Virus record (IMG/VR): IMGVR_UViG_3300037070_000996
Location: 1 to 52,812 of that record
Direction: 5' to 3' (one strand)
DNA: 52,812 bases
Source: a virus
Position numbers and translations under genes: made by a program
The notes under the pieces: model-generated
What the model was told of the DNA's origin: nothing
Databases searched by the model: none
Seen by the model: only the letters and a program-made list of their open reading frames with translations
Part shown: in pieces, positions 1 through 6,447 of the stretch
Position numbering within the stretch: position 1 is the first letter of the stretch
Layout of the letters: each line of letters opens with the position of its first letter

Positions 1-316
1 GAACGGAAAAGTCTTCAACAACAGTCTTATTTTCCGCTCTATAGAAGTGCTTGATGCAGCGATTGTGGGCTACGATGCGAGCGAATTTCTTGTCATCCCT
101 ATCGTTGGGTGAGCATCGAGCGACACCCATTCGTGTAGTGCTCGTCCTTCCCTTTGTGTCGACGAGCCAGGCATATGTGACACGTTTGGCGCGTAAGCCC
201 GTACGAGGGTGTGGGATGATATCTTTGGGATCTGTGCTGTGACAATATCTAATCTTGTATCCTTCCGGAACTGGCAGTAACTGAAGGTTTTTGATATTGA
301 TCCGTGGTGTGTTCAC
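1..316 (-). CDS. Phage protein of unknown function spanning the genome join (5' part)
   Basis: A GTG start at 316 follows the ribosome binding site CGGAGATT with 7-nt spacing. The frame stays open to the left edge and continues in the right-hand copy of the terminal overlap to a TAA at 52648-52650. Joining 316-2 with 52686-52648 gives exactly 118 codons (117 aa). The product is basic, with tyrosines and a central R-C-S-P-N-D segment reminiscent of a common small phage protein type that I cannot assign a role. Its stop codon lies inside the GTTAAC palindrome at 52639-52652. It sits between the amidoligase gene and a tRNA gene. The start choice rests on the strong ribosome binding site. Confidence 0.75.
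   Translation of the reverse strand, partial: MNTPRINIKNLQLLPVPEGYKIRYCHSTDPKDIIPHPRTGLRAKRVTYAWLVDTKGRTSTTRMGVARCSPNDRDDKKFARIVAHNRCIKHFYRAENKTVVEDFSV
2..127. repeat. Left copy of the terminal 126-bp direct repeat
   Basis: This stretch is identical to the last 126 bases of the window (52687-52812). Base 1 (g) differs from the base before the right copy (t at 52686). The repeat lies inside a single reading frame on the minus strand, so it is more likely an assembly overlap of a circular or permuted genome than a dedicated terminal repeat. A true short direct terminal repeat, as in T7, cannot be excluded without read depth. Confidence 0.95.
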
Positions 317-341
317 GAGTAATCTCCGATTGAAGGAATGA

Positions 342-415
342 TGGAGGGAGGGGAGGGAATCGAACCCTCACTTGGAGAGCCACAATCTCACGTGCTACCT
401 TTACACTGCCCACCC
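342..415 (-). tRNA. tRNA-His (anticodon GTG), probable
   Basis: Read on the minus strand this folds as a cloverleaf. The acceptor arms are GGGTGGG and CCCTCCC with one T-T mismatch. The D-arm has stem GTGT/GCAC and loop AAAGGTA. The anticodon arm has loop TTGTGGC (anticodon GTG), one mismatched stem pair and a 4-nt variable loop. The T-arm is GAGGG-TTCGATT-CCCTC and CCA is encoded. The discriminator reads T where bacterial tRNA-His normally has C, and no G-1:C73 pair is evident, so charging identity is less certain than the fold. Confidence 0.7.
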
Positions 416-443
416 TAGGCCAATGCTCGTCACTCGAATTCAG

Positions 444-974
444 TTACGCCTTCGAGTCTAGATACTCAATAAGTGACTTGATTTCGTTTCGACCATCCTC
501 GATCTTCTTGAGCAAGGACTTCGGCTTGTGTTCGATCAGTTCTTGTTGCTTTATCGCCGCCTCCTTGGCAGCGATGTGTGTATAGATGAGATCGTCGCTC
601 ATAGTAGCGATGTCGACACCATTGAGGAACTTCTTTTCTTCAAAGAATTTAGGGGGCATAACAATCTCCTTAGTAGTATTAGCGCTCGCGGTACCTATAT
701 GGTGCACTGTTGGCACCCGCCCGCCCAACGGCTTTTCCGGTGTTTTTGCAAATACGCAACCTCGGGCCGAGAGTTCACCATGCCAGCGATTATCGAAATA
801 CTCAAGTAACCGCGCCATTGGCAGGGCAGGCGCCTGGTGAGCGCCGAATTTTACCACACAAGTACACCCAATGAGCGACTCCCGACTCTCAGGTTGCATG
901 CAATATACGTACTTCTTGTAAAACTTCTGGTCGTTCTCCAGTGTCAAAGTAATATCTTCGAAAGTGGGTGTCAT
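444..974 (-). CDS. Hypothetical protein with a possible second internal start
   Basis: About 176 aa. The start at 974 follows GGAGGCGTGT, a strong ribosome binding site; the upstream in-frame Met at 1022 has none. No domain is recognised. The N-terminal part (about residues 1-105) is Cys-containing and mixed, while the C-terminal 71 residues are charged and helical, rich in Lys and Glu. An internal ATG (MPPKFF) is preceded by AAGGAGATTGTT at ideal spacing, so the C-terminal piece is probably also made alone, or the gene is a fusion of two small genes. It lies downstream of the SPFH lipoprotein gene in the leftward unit. Confidence 0.65.
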   Translation of the reverse strand: MTPTFEDITLTLENDQKFYKKYVYCMQPESRESLIGCTCVVKFGAHQAPALPMARLLEYFDNRWHGELSARGCVFAKTPEKPLGGRVPTVHHIGTASANTTKEIVMPPKFFEEKKFLNGVDIATMSDDLIYTHIAAKEAAIKQQELIEHKPKSLLKKIEDGRNEIKSLIEYLDSKA

Positions 975-1078
975 ACACGCCTCCTTAAAATTCAATACGG
1001 TTACCGTGTCCGTAGCCGTCAACGCGCGGCGGAGTCTGCTAGGCCACTTGCGTTAGACCCAGCCCTAGAACTCTGCGG

Positions 1079-1966
1079 TTACTTGCCTGCGTTCGGCACC
1101 GTAATGAAGGGGACAGCACCACCAGCCATCGTCACCGGGAGGCGTCCATCCCACTTCTCCAGCGCCGACAGTTCGATGGTTGCGGGGTTCTCTCGAAGTG
1201 CCTTTCCCTTGATCGAGATGGCTTCTGCTTCAGCATTAGCCTGCAAGATGCGGGATTCTGCCCAACCTCGCGCAGCTGCCACCTTCTTGTCAGCTTCTGC
1301 CTTTGCAATAGCTACACCGTTCTGTGCAGTAATGGCATCCTGAGTCGCCTTGATTGAGGCATTGATAGACTGTGTCACTTGTTGAGGAAGGCGAAACCCA
1401 CCGGCCCAATACAGCTTCTCCACATTGATACCCAGAGGAGCTACGTGAGCCTGCACTCTAGCCTGCACATCGAGCAACAGCTTCTCCTTAGCCGTATAAA
1501 CAGTCTCGATCTTCATCTTTCCAGCTTCGGCGACGAAAGCATCCTTTACGATATTTCTGAGATACAAGTCCGTAATCTCGTCGATACCCCTTCGATACTT
1601 CTGGAAAAGTGTCGTCACCTTGCCGGGATTGACGGCGTAAGTGATGCCAACGTCGGCGTTCACGTTCATCCCCTCGATGGATTGAAACGTAATCGATTCG
1701 TCCTGATTGCCAGTAAAGCTCGTACTCTTGTTGTCCGGCTCCTTTGTCCATACGTACGTCTGCGTGTACGTAGGGAAAAGGTACAACTCCTCATTCACAC
1801 CGATCCAGTATCGACCTGGGCTCAACTCTTCAGTATCGACCCCCTTGCTCCCTCCCAATAAGTAAGCCTTTACACCTACATTTCCAACTGGCACCTTCGA
1901 GCACGCGATGGCTAGAAAGCCGATACCGCATACCAGTAGTGCTCGACCGATTGTCTTCATATTCAT
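1079..1966 (-). CDS. SPFH/band-7 (prohibitin-stomatin) lipoprotein
   Basis: 295 aa. The N-terminus is a short basic stretch, a hydrophobic segment and a lipobox (LAIAC, Cys at about residue 22), so the protein is predicted to be a signal-peptidase II lipoprotein. It continues into an SPFH/band-7 domain (about residues 30-230: a VPVGNVGV opening, YAVNPGKV, and a long Ala/Lys/Glu-rich helix QARVQA...ALREN near the C-terminus). Family members form oligomeric membrane scaffolds and modulate membrane proteases; the role in a phage is inferred to be host-envelope or protease control. The start at 1966 has GGAG 9 nt upstream; the more upstream TTG at 1981 overlaps that site. A GTTAAC palindrome lies 18 nt upstream of the start. 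Confidence 0.85.
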   Translation of the reverse strand: MNMKTIGRALLVCGIGFLAIACSKVPVGNVGVKAYLLGGSKGVDTEELSPGRYWIGVNEELYLFPTYTQTYVWTKEPDNKSTSFTGNQDESITFQSIEGMNVNADVGITYAVNPGKVTTLFQKYRRGIDEITDLYLRNIVKDAFVAEAGKMKIETVYTAKEKLLLDVQARVQAHVAPLGINVEKLYWAGGFRLPQQVTQSINASIKATQDAITAQNGVAIAKAEADKKVAAARGWAESRILQANAEAEAISIKGKALRENPATIELSALEKWDGRLPVTMAGGAVPFITVPNAGK

Positions 1967-1983
1967 CTCTTCAATCTCCAAAG

Positions 1984-1998
1984 GTTAACTACGTTAAC
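1984..1998. promoter_or_regulatory. GTTAAC-TAC-GTTAAC palindrome (operator-like site 1)
   Basis: Perfect 6-bp palindromic half sites separated by 3 bp. It lies between the SPFH lipoprotein gene and the small membrane protein gene at 2021-2194, just upstream of the SPFH ribosome binding site. It is one of twelve such sites in the genome and could also fold as a 6-bp RNA hairpin with a triloop. Confidence 0.7.
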
Positions 1999-2020
1999 AA
2001 AACACTCACTCTCTCAACAA

Positions 2021-2194
2021 TCAAACCCTGCGAATAAGCGAACTCCCCCAACAAAGCCAGACACCCAACAAAGCGACACCAGTCACTACTTCCAGACTGT
2101 TCGCAGAACTAATCAATGAGGGGCCGGCGAAACCTATCAAGAAAAAACCTATAACTGTGAACATCCACACTTCATTTCGATTACGGGGACGCAT
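2021..2194 (-). CDS. Small two-helix membrane protein
   Basis: 57 aa. The start at 2194 follows AGGAGG with 8-nt spacing. A basic N-terminus (RPRNRNE) precedes two hydrophobic segments, at roughly residues 11-30 and 36-50, ending in a basic tail, so it is probably an inner-membrane hairpin protein. It is unrecognised. It is separated from the SPFH gene by a GTTAAC palindrome. Confidence 0.7.
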   Translation of the reverse strand: MRPRNRNEVWMFTVIGFFLIGFAGPSLISSANSLEVVTGVALLGVWLCWGSSLIRRV

Positions 2195-2291
2195 GCGTGC
2201 AACCTCCTGATACGTGACGTGACGCGAGTTTCTCGAGGCGAATACGGGGGGCAAAAAGACGTGATGTGGTAAACCGAGGTAGACTTAGAGG

Positions 2292-2546
2292 TTAGTCGAT
2301 CGGAAAACCGAAGCTGCGAACCATGACAGGGAAGGGTTCACGAGAGGCAATCCCGTGTGCAGGACACGGTGACGGAGTTTTGGGTGATATTTGACGCATC
2401 AAGAACTGAGCGTCAGCCACACTTATCTGAGTGACAAGTGTGTCGTTTTGAAGTGCGGATTGAACAGCAATACCGAGACGTTCGATTACATCTTCGGTCG
2501 TAGTCTTAGAGCGCATGGTCGGGATATCCCAGTGATGAGTCGACAT
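2292..2546 (-). CDS. Hypothetical small soluble protein
   Basis: 84 aa from the ATG at 2546, or 74 aa from the in-frame ATG at about 2516; neither has a clear ribosome binding site. The central part is regular and helical (TTEDVIERLG, SVADAQFLMRQI) and the C-terminus is rich in Pro and Phe. No family is recognised. Its 5' end overlaps head to head with the start of a possible plus-strand lipoprotein at 2545. Confidence 0.55.
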   Translation of the reverse strand: MSTHHWDIPTMRSKTTTEDVIERLGIAVQSALQNDTLVTQISVADAQFLMRQISPKTPSPCPAHGIASREPFPVMVRSFGFPID

Positions 2547-2682
2547 GCACCATAGCCAATGGTGGGAGCGTTCTGTCGCGGCCGTGATTTATGCGGCTCT
2601 GGTCAGTGTCGCCATTTCGGCTTGTTCTAAGTCACCCACCAAGGCTAATCCCTTGCTTAGTGGGAGATTACGTTTTAAATAG
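2545..2682 (+). CDS. Possible 45-aa lipoprotein on the opposite strand (tentative)
   Basis: The frame begins at the ATG at 2545 and encodes a Trp/Arg-containing N-terminus, a hydrophobic stretch (AAVIYAALVSVAI) and a lipobox SAC followed by SKSPTKAN, ending at TAG 2680-2682. This is the layout of a small outer-membrane lipoprotein such as an Rz1-type spanin. No convincing ribosome binding site is seen, and all other genes between 1 and 6020 are on the minus strand, so chance remains a real possibility. Confidence 0.3.
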   Translation: MHHSQWWERSVAAVIYAALVSVAISACSKSPTKANPLLSGRLRFK

Positions 2683-2700
2683 TAACGTAGTACCCCTAAT

Positions 2701-2818
2701 CGGCGGAGCAGGGGAATCGAACCCCTACAGCACGCACCAGTTATAGTCGGTGACAAGCCAACAAGGCAAGTCCCCTAAATCTGGTGTTTGTGATGCCAGC
2801 TATCCTAGCTCCCGCCAC
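2701..2818 (-). ncRNA. tRNA-like element of about 118 nt, irregular core
   Basis: On the minus strand the 5' end GGCGG(G)AGC pairs with the 3' end GCTCCGCC with one bulged G. A T-arm AGGGG-TTCGATT-CCCCT is perfect, and a D-arm-like GGAT-AGCTGGC-ATCA follows the 5' strand. The middle is too long for a normal tRNA (about 60 nt). It contains a weak AAA-CACCAGA-TTT arm, a GCC-TTGTT-GGC hairpin and a CACC...GGTG hairpin with loop ACTATAAC. No CCA is encoded. It may be a tRNA with an enlarged variable region, a decayed tRNA or a tRNA mimic; the anticodon cannot be assigned. Confidence 0.5.
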
Positions 2819-2871
2819 CGAGTCCACACGCTCGGCTTGCCTGTATCAAATCTATAATCAATCCTCCATAG

Positions 2872-2885
2872 GTTAACTAGTTAAC
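2872..2885. promoter_or_regulatory. GTTAAC-TA-GTTAAC palindrome (operator-like site 2)
   Basis: A 14-bp perfect palindrome immediately downstream (minus sense) of the stop of the membrane protein gene 2887-3072 and upstream of the tRNA-like element. It is a member of the twelve-copy family. Confidence 0.65.
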
Positions 2886-2886
2886 A

Positions 2887-3072
2887 TTAGATCCAGATCT
2901 CATGCTCGCGAACCGGGAAGTTCTCGGCTTCACGTAAGGCTTTGTCGATCGCACTTTCCCAAAGTAGCTGAGATGGCGGTGTGCACTCCTCTCTATCAGG
3001 CTGTTTACCACGATTGTACAGCAGTATTGTGCCCAAAATTGCAACAATCCACCACAAACTAGCGCGGGCCAT
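2887..3072 (-). CDS. Small single-pass membrane protein
   Basis: 61 aa: short basic start, one hydrophobic segment (about residues 6-20, WWIVAILGTILLY), then a charged, Cys-containing tail predicted to be cytoplasmic or periplasmic. Its ATG overlaps the stop of the upstream zinc-finger gene (TAATG), so translation is probably coupled. Unrecognised. Confidence 0.65.
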   Translation of the reverse strand: MARASLWWIVAILGTILLYNRGKQPDREECTPPSQLLWESAIDKALREAENFPVREHEIWI

Positions 3073-3320
3073 TAGTGCAAATCCTCCATAATCTTTGTCA
3101 GCATCCTAAGATCCAGATCTCGTTTTGCCTGTTCATCTTCGCCGCAATACCGCACGTATTCCTGACAACGTTTACAGGCTGGGCATGTGTGCTCTCGGAA
3201 GGCATCCCAGTTCGCAAAATCCTCTGTTCTGATTGGCCTTGTGTGCGTCCATACGTGCCCGCACTCGCCACATTTGTGACTGTGTGTGTCCGGTCTGGCG
3301 CTGCAAATCGTTATTCGCAT
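3072..3320 (-). CDS. Small zinc-finger protein
   Basis: 82 aa with two Cys pairs, CGECGH at about residue 17 and CPACKRC at about residue 46, plus several His, consistent with one or two zinc-ribbon sites. The C-terminus is a charged helix. The start at 3320 follows GGGGAAGCGAAC. It belongs to the leftward run of small genes 3679-2887. Such proteins often bind nucleic acid or host polymerase, but the role here is unknown. Confidence 0.65.
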   Translation of the reverse strand: MRITICSARPDTHSHKCGECGHVWTHTRPIRTEDFANWDAFREHTCPACKRCQEYVRYCGEDEQAKRDLDLRMLTKIMEDLH

Positions 3321-3359
3321 GTTCGCTTCCCCGCTCGTCGGCCGTCGAATTTCTTGTGG

Positions 3360-3470
3360 CTAGAACACAAATACCACTACTAAGACCACGACAAAGATCA
3401 CAACCAATGCTATTAAGCATGCGGTAATGATAGCCGCAGACAGTGTGTTGTAGTCGTGAGGGCGCCTCAT
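3360..3470 (-). CDS. 36-aa membrane peptide
   Basis: The start codon overlaps the stop of the upstream gene (ATGA, 3467-3470), indicating coupled translation. A short polar N-terminus (RRPHDYN) is followed by one long hydrophobic helix of Ile, Val, Leu and Phe to the C-terminus. It ends at TAG 3360-3362. Function unknown; very small single-pass proteins of this type commonly act on host membrane complexes. Confidence 0.55.
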   Translation of the reverse strand: MRRPHDYNTLSAAIITACLIALVVIFVVVLVVVFVF

Positions 3471-3679
3471 TGCGACACATACGCGTGAGTAGCGTCCGTG
3501 TACTCAGAAATATAAGGCTCAAGGGAGGAGCGCTTGGCAGCTGACTCAAGCGTGATGTCGTCCATGCCTATGGGTGGCAGTCGTGACATCCGCGCCATGT
3601 GTCTGGCGTCGCGTCTCTTGCGTTGTTGACCGCACCACACGGCGCGACCTTGTATCACAGTATAGACTCTATGGTTCAT
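3467..3679 (-). CDS. Hypothetical basic protein
   Basis: 70 aa. I place the start at 3679 because AGGGG lies 8 nt upstream. A longer frame reaches 3844 but would translate through the GTTAAC palindrome at 3708-3722 and lacks a ribosome binding site. The protein is rich in Arg, Met and Gln in its first half (QQRKRRDARHMARMSR) and acidic at the end. No family is recognised. Confidence 0.55.
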   Translation of the reverse strand: MNHRVYTVIQGRAVWCGQQRKRRDARHMARMSRLPPIGMDDITLESAAKRSSLEPYISEYTDATHAYVSQ

Positions 3680-3707
3680 CGCAAATACCCCTATATAATC
3701 CGTAATT

Positions 3708-3722
3708 GTTAACGCAGTTAAC
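3708..3722. promoter_or_regulatory. GTTAAC-GCA-GTTAAC palindrome (operator-like site 3)
   Basis: A 15-bp palindrome located 28 bp upstream of the start of the 70-aa gene at 3679, consistent with control of the 3679-2887 cluster. Confidence 0.65.
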
Positions 3723-3996
3723 ATCTCTTGCTGCTTACCGTGTGCAGCGACACCTATCGGGGGGACGCTGGCTAGCGTGCGCCTGATTATGCCGGATGCG
3801 TCGAACCTAACAGCGCGCAGATACTTGGGGGTGCGCTGCCCCATTAGCTACAATTTATATGCCTATCGGTACCGGCTCGCACCGTCACCCTCTCACATTG
3901 GTACATCCTCCGTAGTAGATTGTCGGCCGTGACTGGCTCGAGTCTCCATTTGCAGGGCTAGTATGGCACACAGCCACTGTTATGTCAAATCGCATA
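3723..3996. other. Intergenic stretch without a supported gene
   Basis: Between the 70-aa gene with its palindrome and the terminator of the next leftward gene. A minus-strand frame from 3844 is open here but lacks a ribosome binding site, and a 20-codon frame near 3900 is unconvincing. The stretch presumably holds the promoter for the 3679-2887 genes; I see no clear sigma70 hexamers. Confidence 0.4.
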
Positions 3997-4030
3997 AAAA
4001 AGCCCCCTCAAATGATTAGATCTGAGGGGG
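3997..4030 (-). terminator. Rho-independent terminator, leftward
   Basis: An 8-bp perfect stem CCCCCTCA/TGAGGGGG with a 12-nt loop (4003-4030). In the minus direction it is followed by GGC and a run of six T, ending transcription after the 54-aa gene 4070-4234. Confidence 0.85.
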
Positions 4031-4069
4031 TAAAACGGCGCCACTATACGGCAGGCGCCGGGGGTACGA

Positions 4070-4234
4070 TTAGTCGGGATCTCGCTTAGTCCAGAACAGT
4101 CTGCACGGCGCACGGTAGCGATCTAGAAGGAACGCTGCTCCTGACAGCATCTGAGCCCTAGCGTGTGCGTGTAGGTGCTCACTAGGCTTCACAGTCGGGC
4201 GCTTTGGCGCCGGTATTGGCTTACGTGCTTTCAT
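4070..4234 (-). CDS. 54-aa basic protein, unrecognised
   Basis: Starts at ATG 4234 with AAGGGG 10 nt upstream and ends at TAA 4070-4072. The N-terminus is rich in Lys, Pro and Arg (KARKPIPAPKRP), followed by a His/Ala helix and a C-terminal LLDRYRAPCRLFW segment. It is framed by two leftward terminators (4271-4305 upstream, 3997-4030 downstream), so it is expressed either by read-through or from its own promoter. Confidence 0.6.
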   Translation of the reverse strand: MKARKPIPAPKRPTVKPSEHLHAHARAQMLSGAAFLLDRYRAPCRLFWTKRDPD

Positions 4235-4270
4235 CGAGCTGTTACCCCTTCGTCAGTTTCTTGCGAACAG

Positions 4271-4305
4271 AAAAAAGGCCACGAGAGACATCATCCCCCG
4301 TGGCC
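4271..4305 (-). terminator. Rho-independent terminator, leftward
   Basis: Stem GGCCACG (4277-4283) with CGTGGCC (4299-4305), then a run of six T in the minus direction. It ends transcription of the gene 4329-5237. Confidence 0.85.
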
Positions 4306-4328
4306 CGTGTTGCGTCAAACGCTTGAGA

Positions 4329-5237
4329 TTAGAGAGCCTCACTCGCTGATGCTGCTACCTCCGCATCTCTACCAGCCCGACGCCCACGCGGGCGCTTAGC
4401 AGGCATATACTTGGCAATCTCATTGAGCGCCTCATCGAGCACATCCTTGATATCCTCCGACTGATCCGGGTTAGCTGCCAGTGCAGCGTGCACATCCTTG
4501 ATCAGCCTGTCCATTGTCGGCCCTACCGTCTCGTCCGCCGCGATACCATTGAGATCAAGGATAGTCTCGGAGACTACGGCCGCGTCTGTTGCTCCTGCCT
4601 CTACCTCACCGCCAGCACGGCGACTGATCGTCGGAGTTGCAACCTGACGATAGGCAGTGGCACTCGCAAAATCACGAGGGTCATAGCCCTTATCCATCGA
4701 TCGCAGGTACTGAGACTTGTATGTCCTCCAGCTAGTGGATATGGCCAGATTGAGATTGACCTTCTCGGCTTGTGGGTTGGCCTGCTTGTAGGCTTTCAGT
4801 GCAGCGTCCTCAACGTATGTGCACAGTTTAGCAAACATGCCCGCCCTGTACTGAGGGCGTTCGTCCGAGGCTCCAGCGGCTTCGTAGGCGAGCCGGAACA
4901 TGACATCAGACAGACCAGTCTTCTTTTCGTCCAACTCCTTTTTTACGAGCTGGTATTCCTGGCCGGCCTGCGAAAACTCATTCATCAGCGCCAAGGCGCG
5001 CTTGCGGGTGTCCTTGGGCAGGGTCAGGTCCTGAGCAGGGATCTGATCCAGCTTGACCTGTGCCACCGGCTCAGGCACTGCGCTAGCCTGCTCCTTAGCA
5101 TCCAGTTTCTCGGCATTGGGATCTTCCTTGCCTACCAGTGCCGGGTGCTCTCGCAGCACATCCCGTGCCGTTGCTGCCGTTGTCGGACGAGTAGCCATAG
5201 CCACTGCCTGCCTTACTGCATTTTGATTTCTAGCCAT
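4329..5237 (-). CDS. Hypothetical 302-aa protein, highly charged and Ala-rich
   Basis: The start at 5237 (MARNQN) has GAGG 9 nt upstream; an earlier Met at 5279 lacks one. The first 75 residues are low-complexity and rich in Ala, Thr, Pro and Glu. A helical central part (about 85-200) has Lys/Glu heptads. The C-terminus is acidic and ends in a basic PAKRPRGRRAGRD patch. No family is recognised. It is monocistronic: a promoter-like pair lies at 5457-5485, a GTTAAC palindrome about 100 bp upstream and a terminator directly downstream. That arrangement suits an abundantly made early or DNA-binding protein, which is inference. Confidence 0.75.
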   Translation of the reverse strand: MARNQNAVRQAVAMATRPTTAATARDVLREHPALVGKEDPNAEKLDAKEQASAVPEPVAQVKLDQIPAQDLTLPKDTRKRALALMNEFSQAGQEYQLVKKELDEKKTGLSDVMFRLAYEAAGASDERPQYRAGMFAKLCTYVEDAALKAYKQANPQAEKVNLNLAISTSWRTYKSQYLRSMDKGYDPRDFASATAYRQVATPTISRRAGGEVEAGATDAAVVSETILDLNGIAADETVGPTMDRLIKDVHAALAANPDQSEDIKDVLDEALNEIAKYMPAKRPRGRRAGRDAEVAASASEAL

Positions 5238-5335
5238 GATAAATCGCCTCGCGTTACATGTTGATGGATCCAGCCCCATTGCGTCGGGGTGGACGTATCA
5301 GATCACGAGTCACTAGCCGGTGTCAAGCCCTGCAA

Positions 5336-5350
5336 GTTAACGCAGTTAAC
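5336..5350. promoter_or_regulatory. GTTAAC-GCA-GTTAAC palindrome (operator-like site 4)
   Basis: A 15-bp palindrome followed by AAAT, 98 bp upstream of the 302-aa gene and downstream of a promoter-like pair at 5457-5485. It has the same GCA spacer as the site at 3708. Confidence 0.65.
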
Positions 5351-5377
5351 AAATGCCCGGTGGCTCGACAGGCCCCT

Positions 5378-5410
5378 GAGGCTTTCGCCTCTTTCGGAAG
5401 CCGAGCTTCC
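5378..5410. other. Two adjacent hairpins in the leader of the 302-aa gene
   Basis: GAGGC-TTTC-GCCTC (5378-5391) and GGAAGC-CGA-GCTTCC (5396-5410). Neither has a strong T-tract on the minus strand, so attenuator, processing site or weak terminator are all possible. Confidence 0.5.
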
Positions 5411-5456
5411 TTATACGTATAAACCCTTACCCTCCCACATCAATTAGTGTGCCAAC

Positions 5457-5485
5457 AGTATGGCCCATTGCAAAACTTAATGCAA
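5457..5485 (-). promoter_or_regulatory. Candidate sigma70 promoter, leftward
   Basis: On the minus strand TTGCAT, a 17-nt spacer and CATACT, with a G-rich extended -10 context. It would start transcription near 5450 toward the 302-aa gene. It is supported by position and hexamers only. Confidence 0.4.
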
Positions 5486-5584
5486 ATCGTTCGAACCATA
5501 CCCACGTACGTGCACTCATTTATACATGCGCGCCTGCGCCCGCGTAGCACAGTCCTGGGCTTGTGTCAACCGGCATTAACCATG

Positions 5585-5605
5585 AAAAAGGGGGCCGAAG
5601 CCCCC
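5585..5605 (-). terminator. Rho-independent terminator, leftward
   Basis: Perfect stem GGGGGC-CGAA-GCCCCC (5590-5605) followed on the minus strand by five T. It ends the two-gene unit 6020-5635. Confidence 0.85.
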
Positions 5606-5634
5606 TGTATCCTCCCAATGCCCGTTAGTTTCTG

Positions 5635-5826
5635 TCACCAAGCTGGCCTTACAGCATACCAAGCCTTGAGGCGCTCTGCTGGTGTCATGATGCCCCTACC
5701 CAGCTCGCAGCGCAGCATGATGTCAGCGTCCCTACGCTCCGGCCTGGCAACCTGCAGTTCGTACTGCTCAGGCTGTGTGTCCGACAGTGCCCACACGTAC
5801 CACAAACACCAAGGATAGGCGTTCAT
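5635..5826 (-). CDS. Hypothetical 63-aa protein
   Basis: The ATG at 5826 overlaps the stop of the upstream gene (ATGA), giving a coupled pair. It is rich in aromatic residues at the start (YPWCLWYVWAL) and then charged (RPERRDAD). It could associate with the membrane through the N-terminal Trp-rich stretch. Unrecognised. It is followed by a strong terminator. Confidence 0.6.
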   Translation of the reverse strand: MNAYPWCLWYVWALSDTQPEQYELQVARPERRDADIMLRCELGRGIMTPAERLKAWYAVRPAW

Positions 5827-6020
5827 GGCTTACTGCCCATAGCTCTGTTCGCATCATGCTCAGAGTGCAGTCTGTCCTCGGCTGCCTTCCAGTTGTTGGG
5901 GCGCCTAGCCCTGGCAGCCTGCTCACGAAGGAAGAGCTGTTGAGACCTGCAATCCAGGATACCACGGACAGCAGACACGAACAGCCAGATAGCAATCAGT
6001 AATAGTATGAGTGTCATCAT
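5823..6020 (-). CDS. Small single-pass membrane protein
   Basis: 65 aa beginning MMTLILLLI; GAGG lies 5-8 nt upstream of two tandem ATG codons, so 6020 or 6017 is the start. One N-terminal hydrophobic helix (about residues 3-20) precedes a long charged tail rich in Arg and Glu. It is the first gene of the leftward unit, right after the divergent control region with palindromes at 6091 and 6156, so it is probably expressed very early. Confidence 0.65.
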   Translation of the reverse strand: MMTLILLLIAIWLFVSAVRGILDCRSQQLFLREQAARARRPNNWKAAEDRLHSEHDANRAMGSKP

Positions 6021-6090
6021 AAATACCTCAAGGTTGGACTGGAGGCAGCAAGGTATCACGAAGCCAACAAGGATTGCAATAGCCCGTAGT

Positions 6091-6104
6091 GTTAACTGGT
6101 TAAC
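6091..6104. promoter_or_regulatory. GTTAAC-TG-GTTAAC palindrome (operator-like site 5)
   Basis: A 14-bp site followed by AAATCAAGG, 71 bp upstream of the first leftward gene. Confidence 0.65.
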
Positions 6105-6155
6105 AAATCAAGGATAGCGGGTATCTGAGCCAGTACGGCGATTGAGTACAGGAGA

Positions 6156-6172
6156 GTTAACAAATTGTTAAC
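6156..6172. promoter_or_regulatory. GTTAAC-AAATT-GTTAAC palindrome (operator-like site 6)
   Basis: A variant with a 5-bp spacer, the second site upstream of the leftward unit. Paired sites in one region suggest cooperative binding. Confidence 0.6.
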
Positions 6173-6447
6173 GATCGCAATGTCTTAGGGTAAGCACGAC
6201 TTGGGCATAGCACAAGGAGGGGTTTATCCCGATTAGGGATAAGCTTACCCGTCATATCCTGACTGCCCATAGGCAGTTTCTTGTTGATGCGTAGCATCCA
6301 CTGCCGGTGTATCGACAGCGAAGCGTTGATACCCGGGTATGAGGGGGGACGGTAGTCCTCCCGTGTTGATGAACTCGACCTAATAAATTTCTACCCGAAA
6401 TTATTAGATCTCGGGATATTTCTTAATATTGAAGAAACAACGAAAAT

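Noticed and set aside
51-242. Plus-strand open frame of 63 codons at the left end
   Set aside because: It lies opposite the junction-spanning minus-strand gene, which has a strong ribosome binding site and frame continuity across the join.
3680-3844. N-terminal extension of the 70-aa gene up to 3844
   Set aside because: It would translate through the GTTAAC palindrome and has no ribosome binding site; the Met at 3679 has AGGGG at good spacing.
4488-5264. 258-codon plus-strand frame opposite the 302-aa gene
   Set aside because: It is rich in Cys, Arg and Leu without domain features and mirrors a well-formed minus-strand gene that has promoter, operator and terminator context.
5440-5500. GGTTCGAAC on the minus strand resembling a tRNA T-loop
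   Set aside because: No pairing T-stem or acceptor arms could be found around it.
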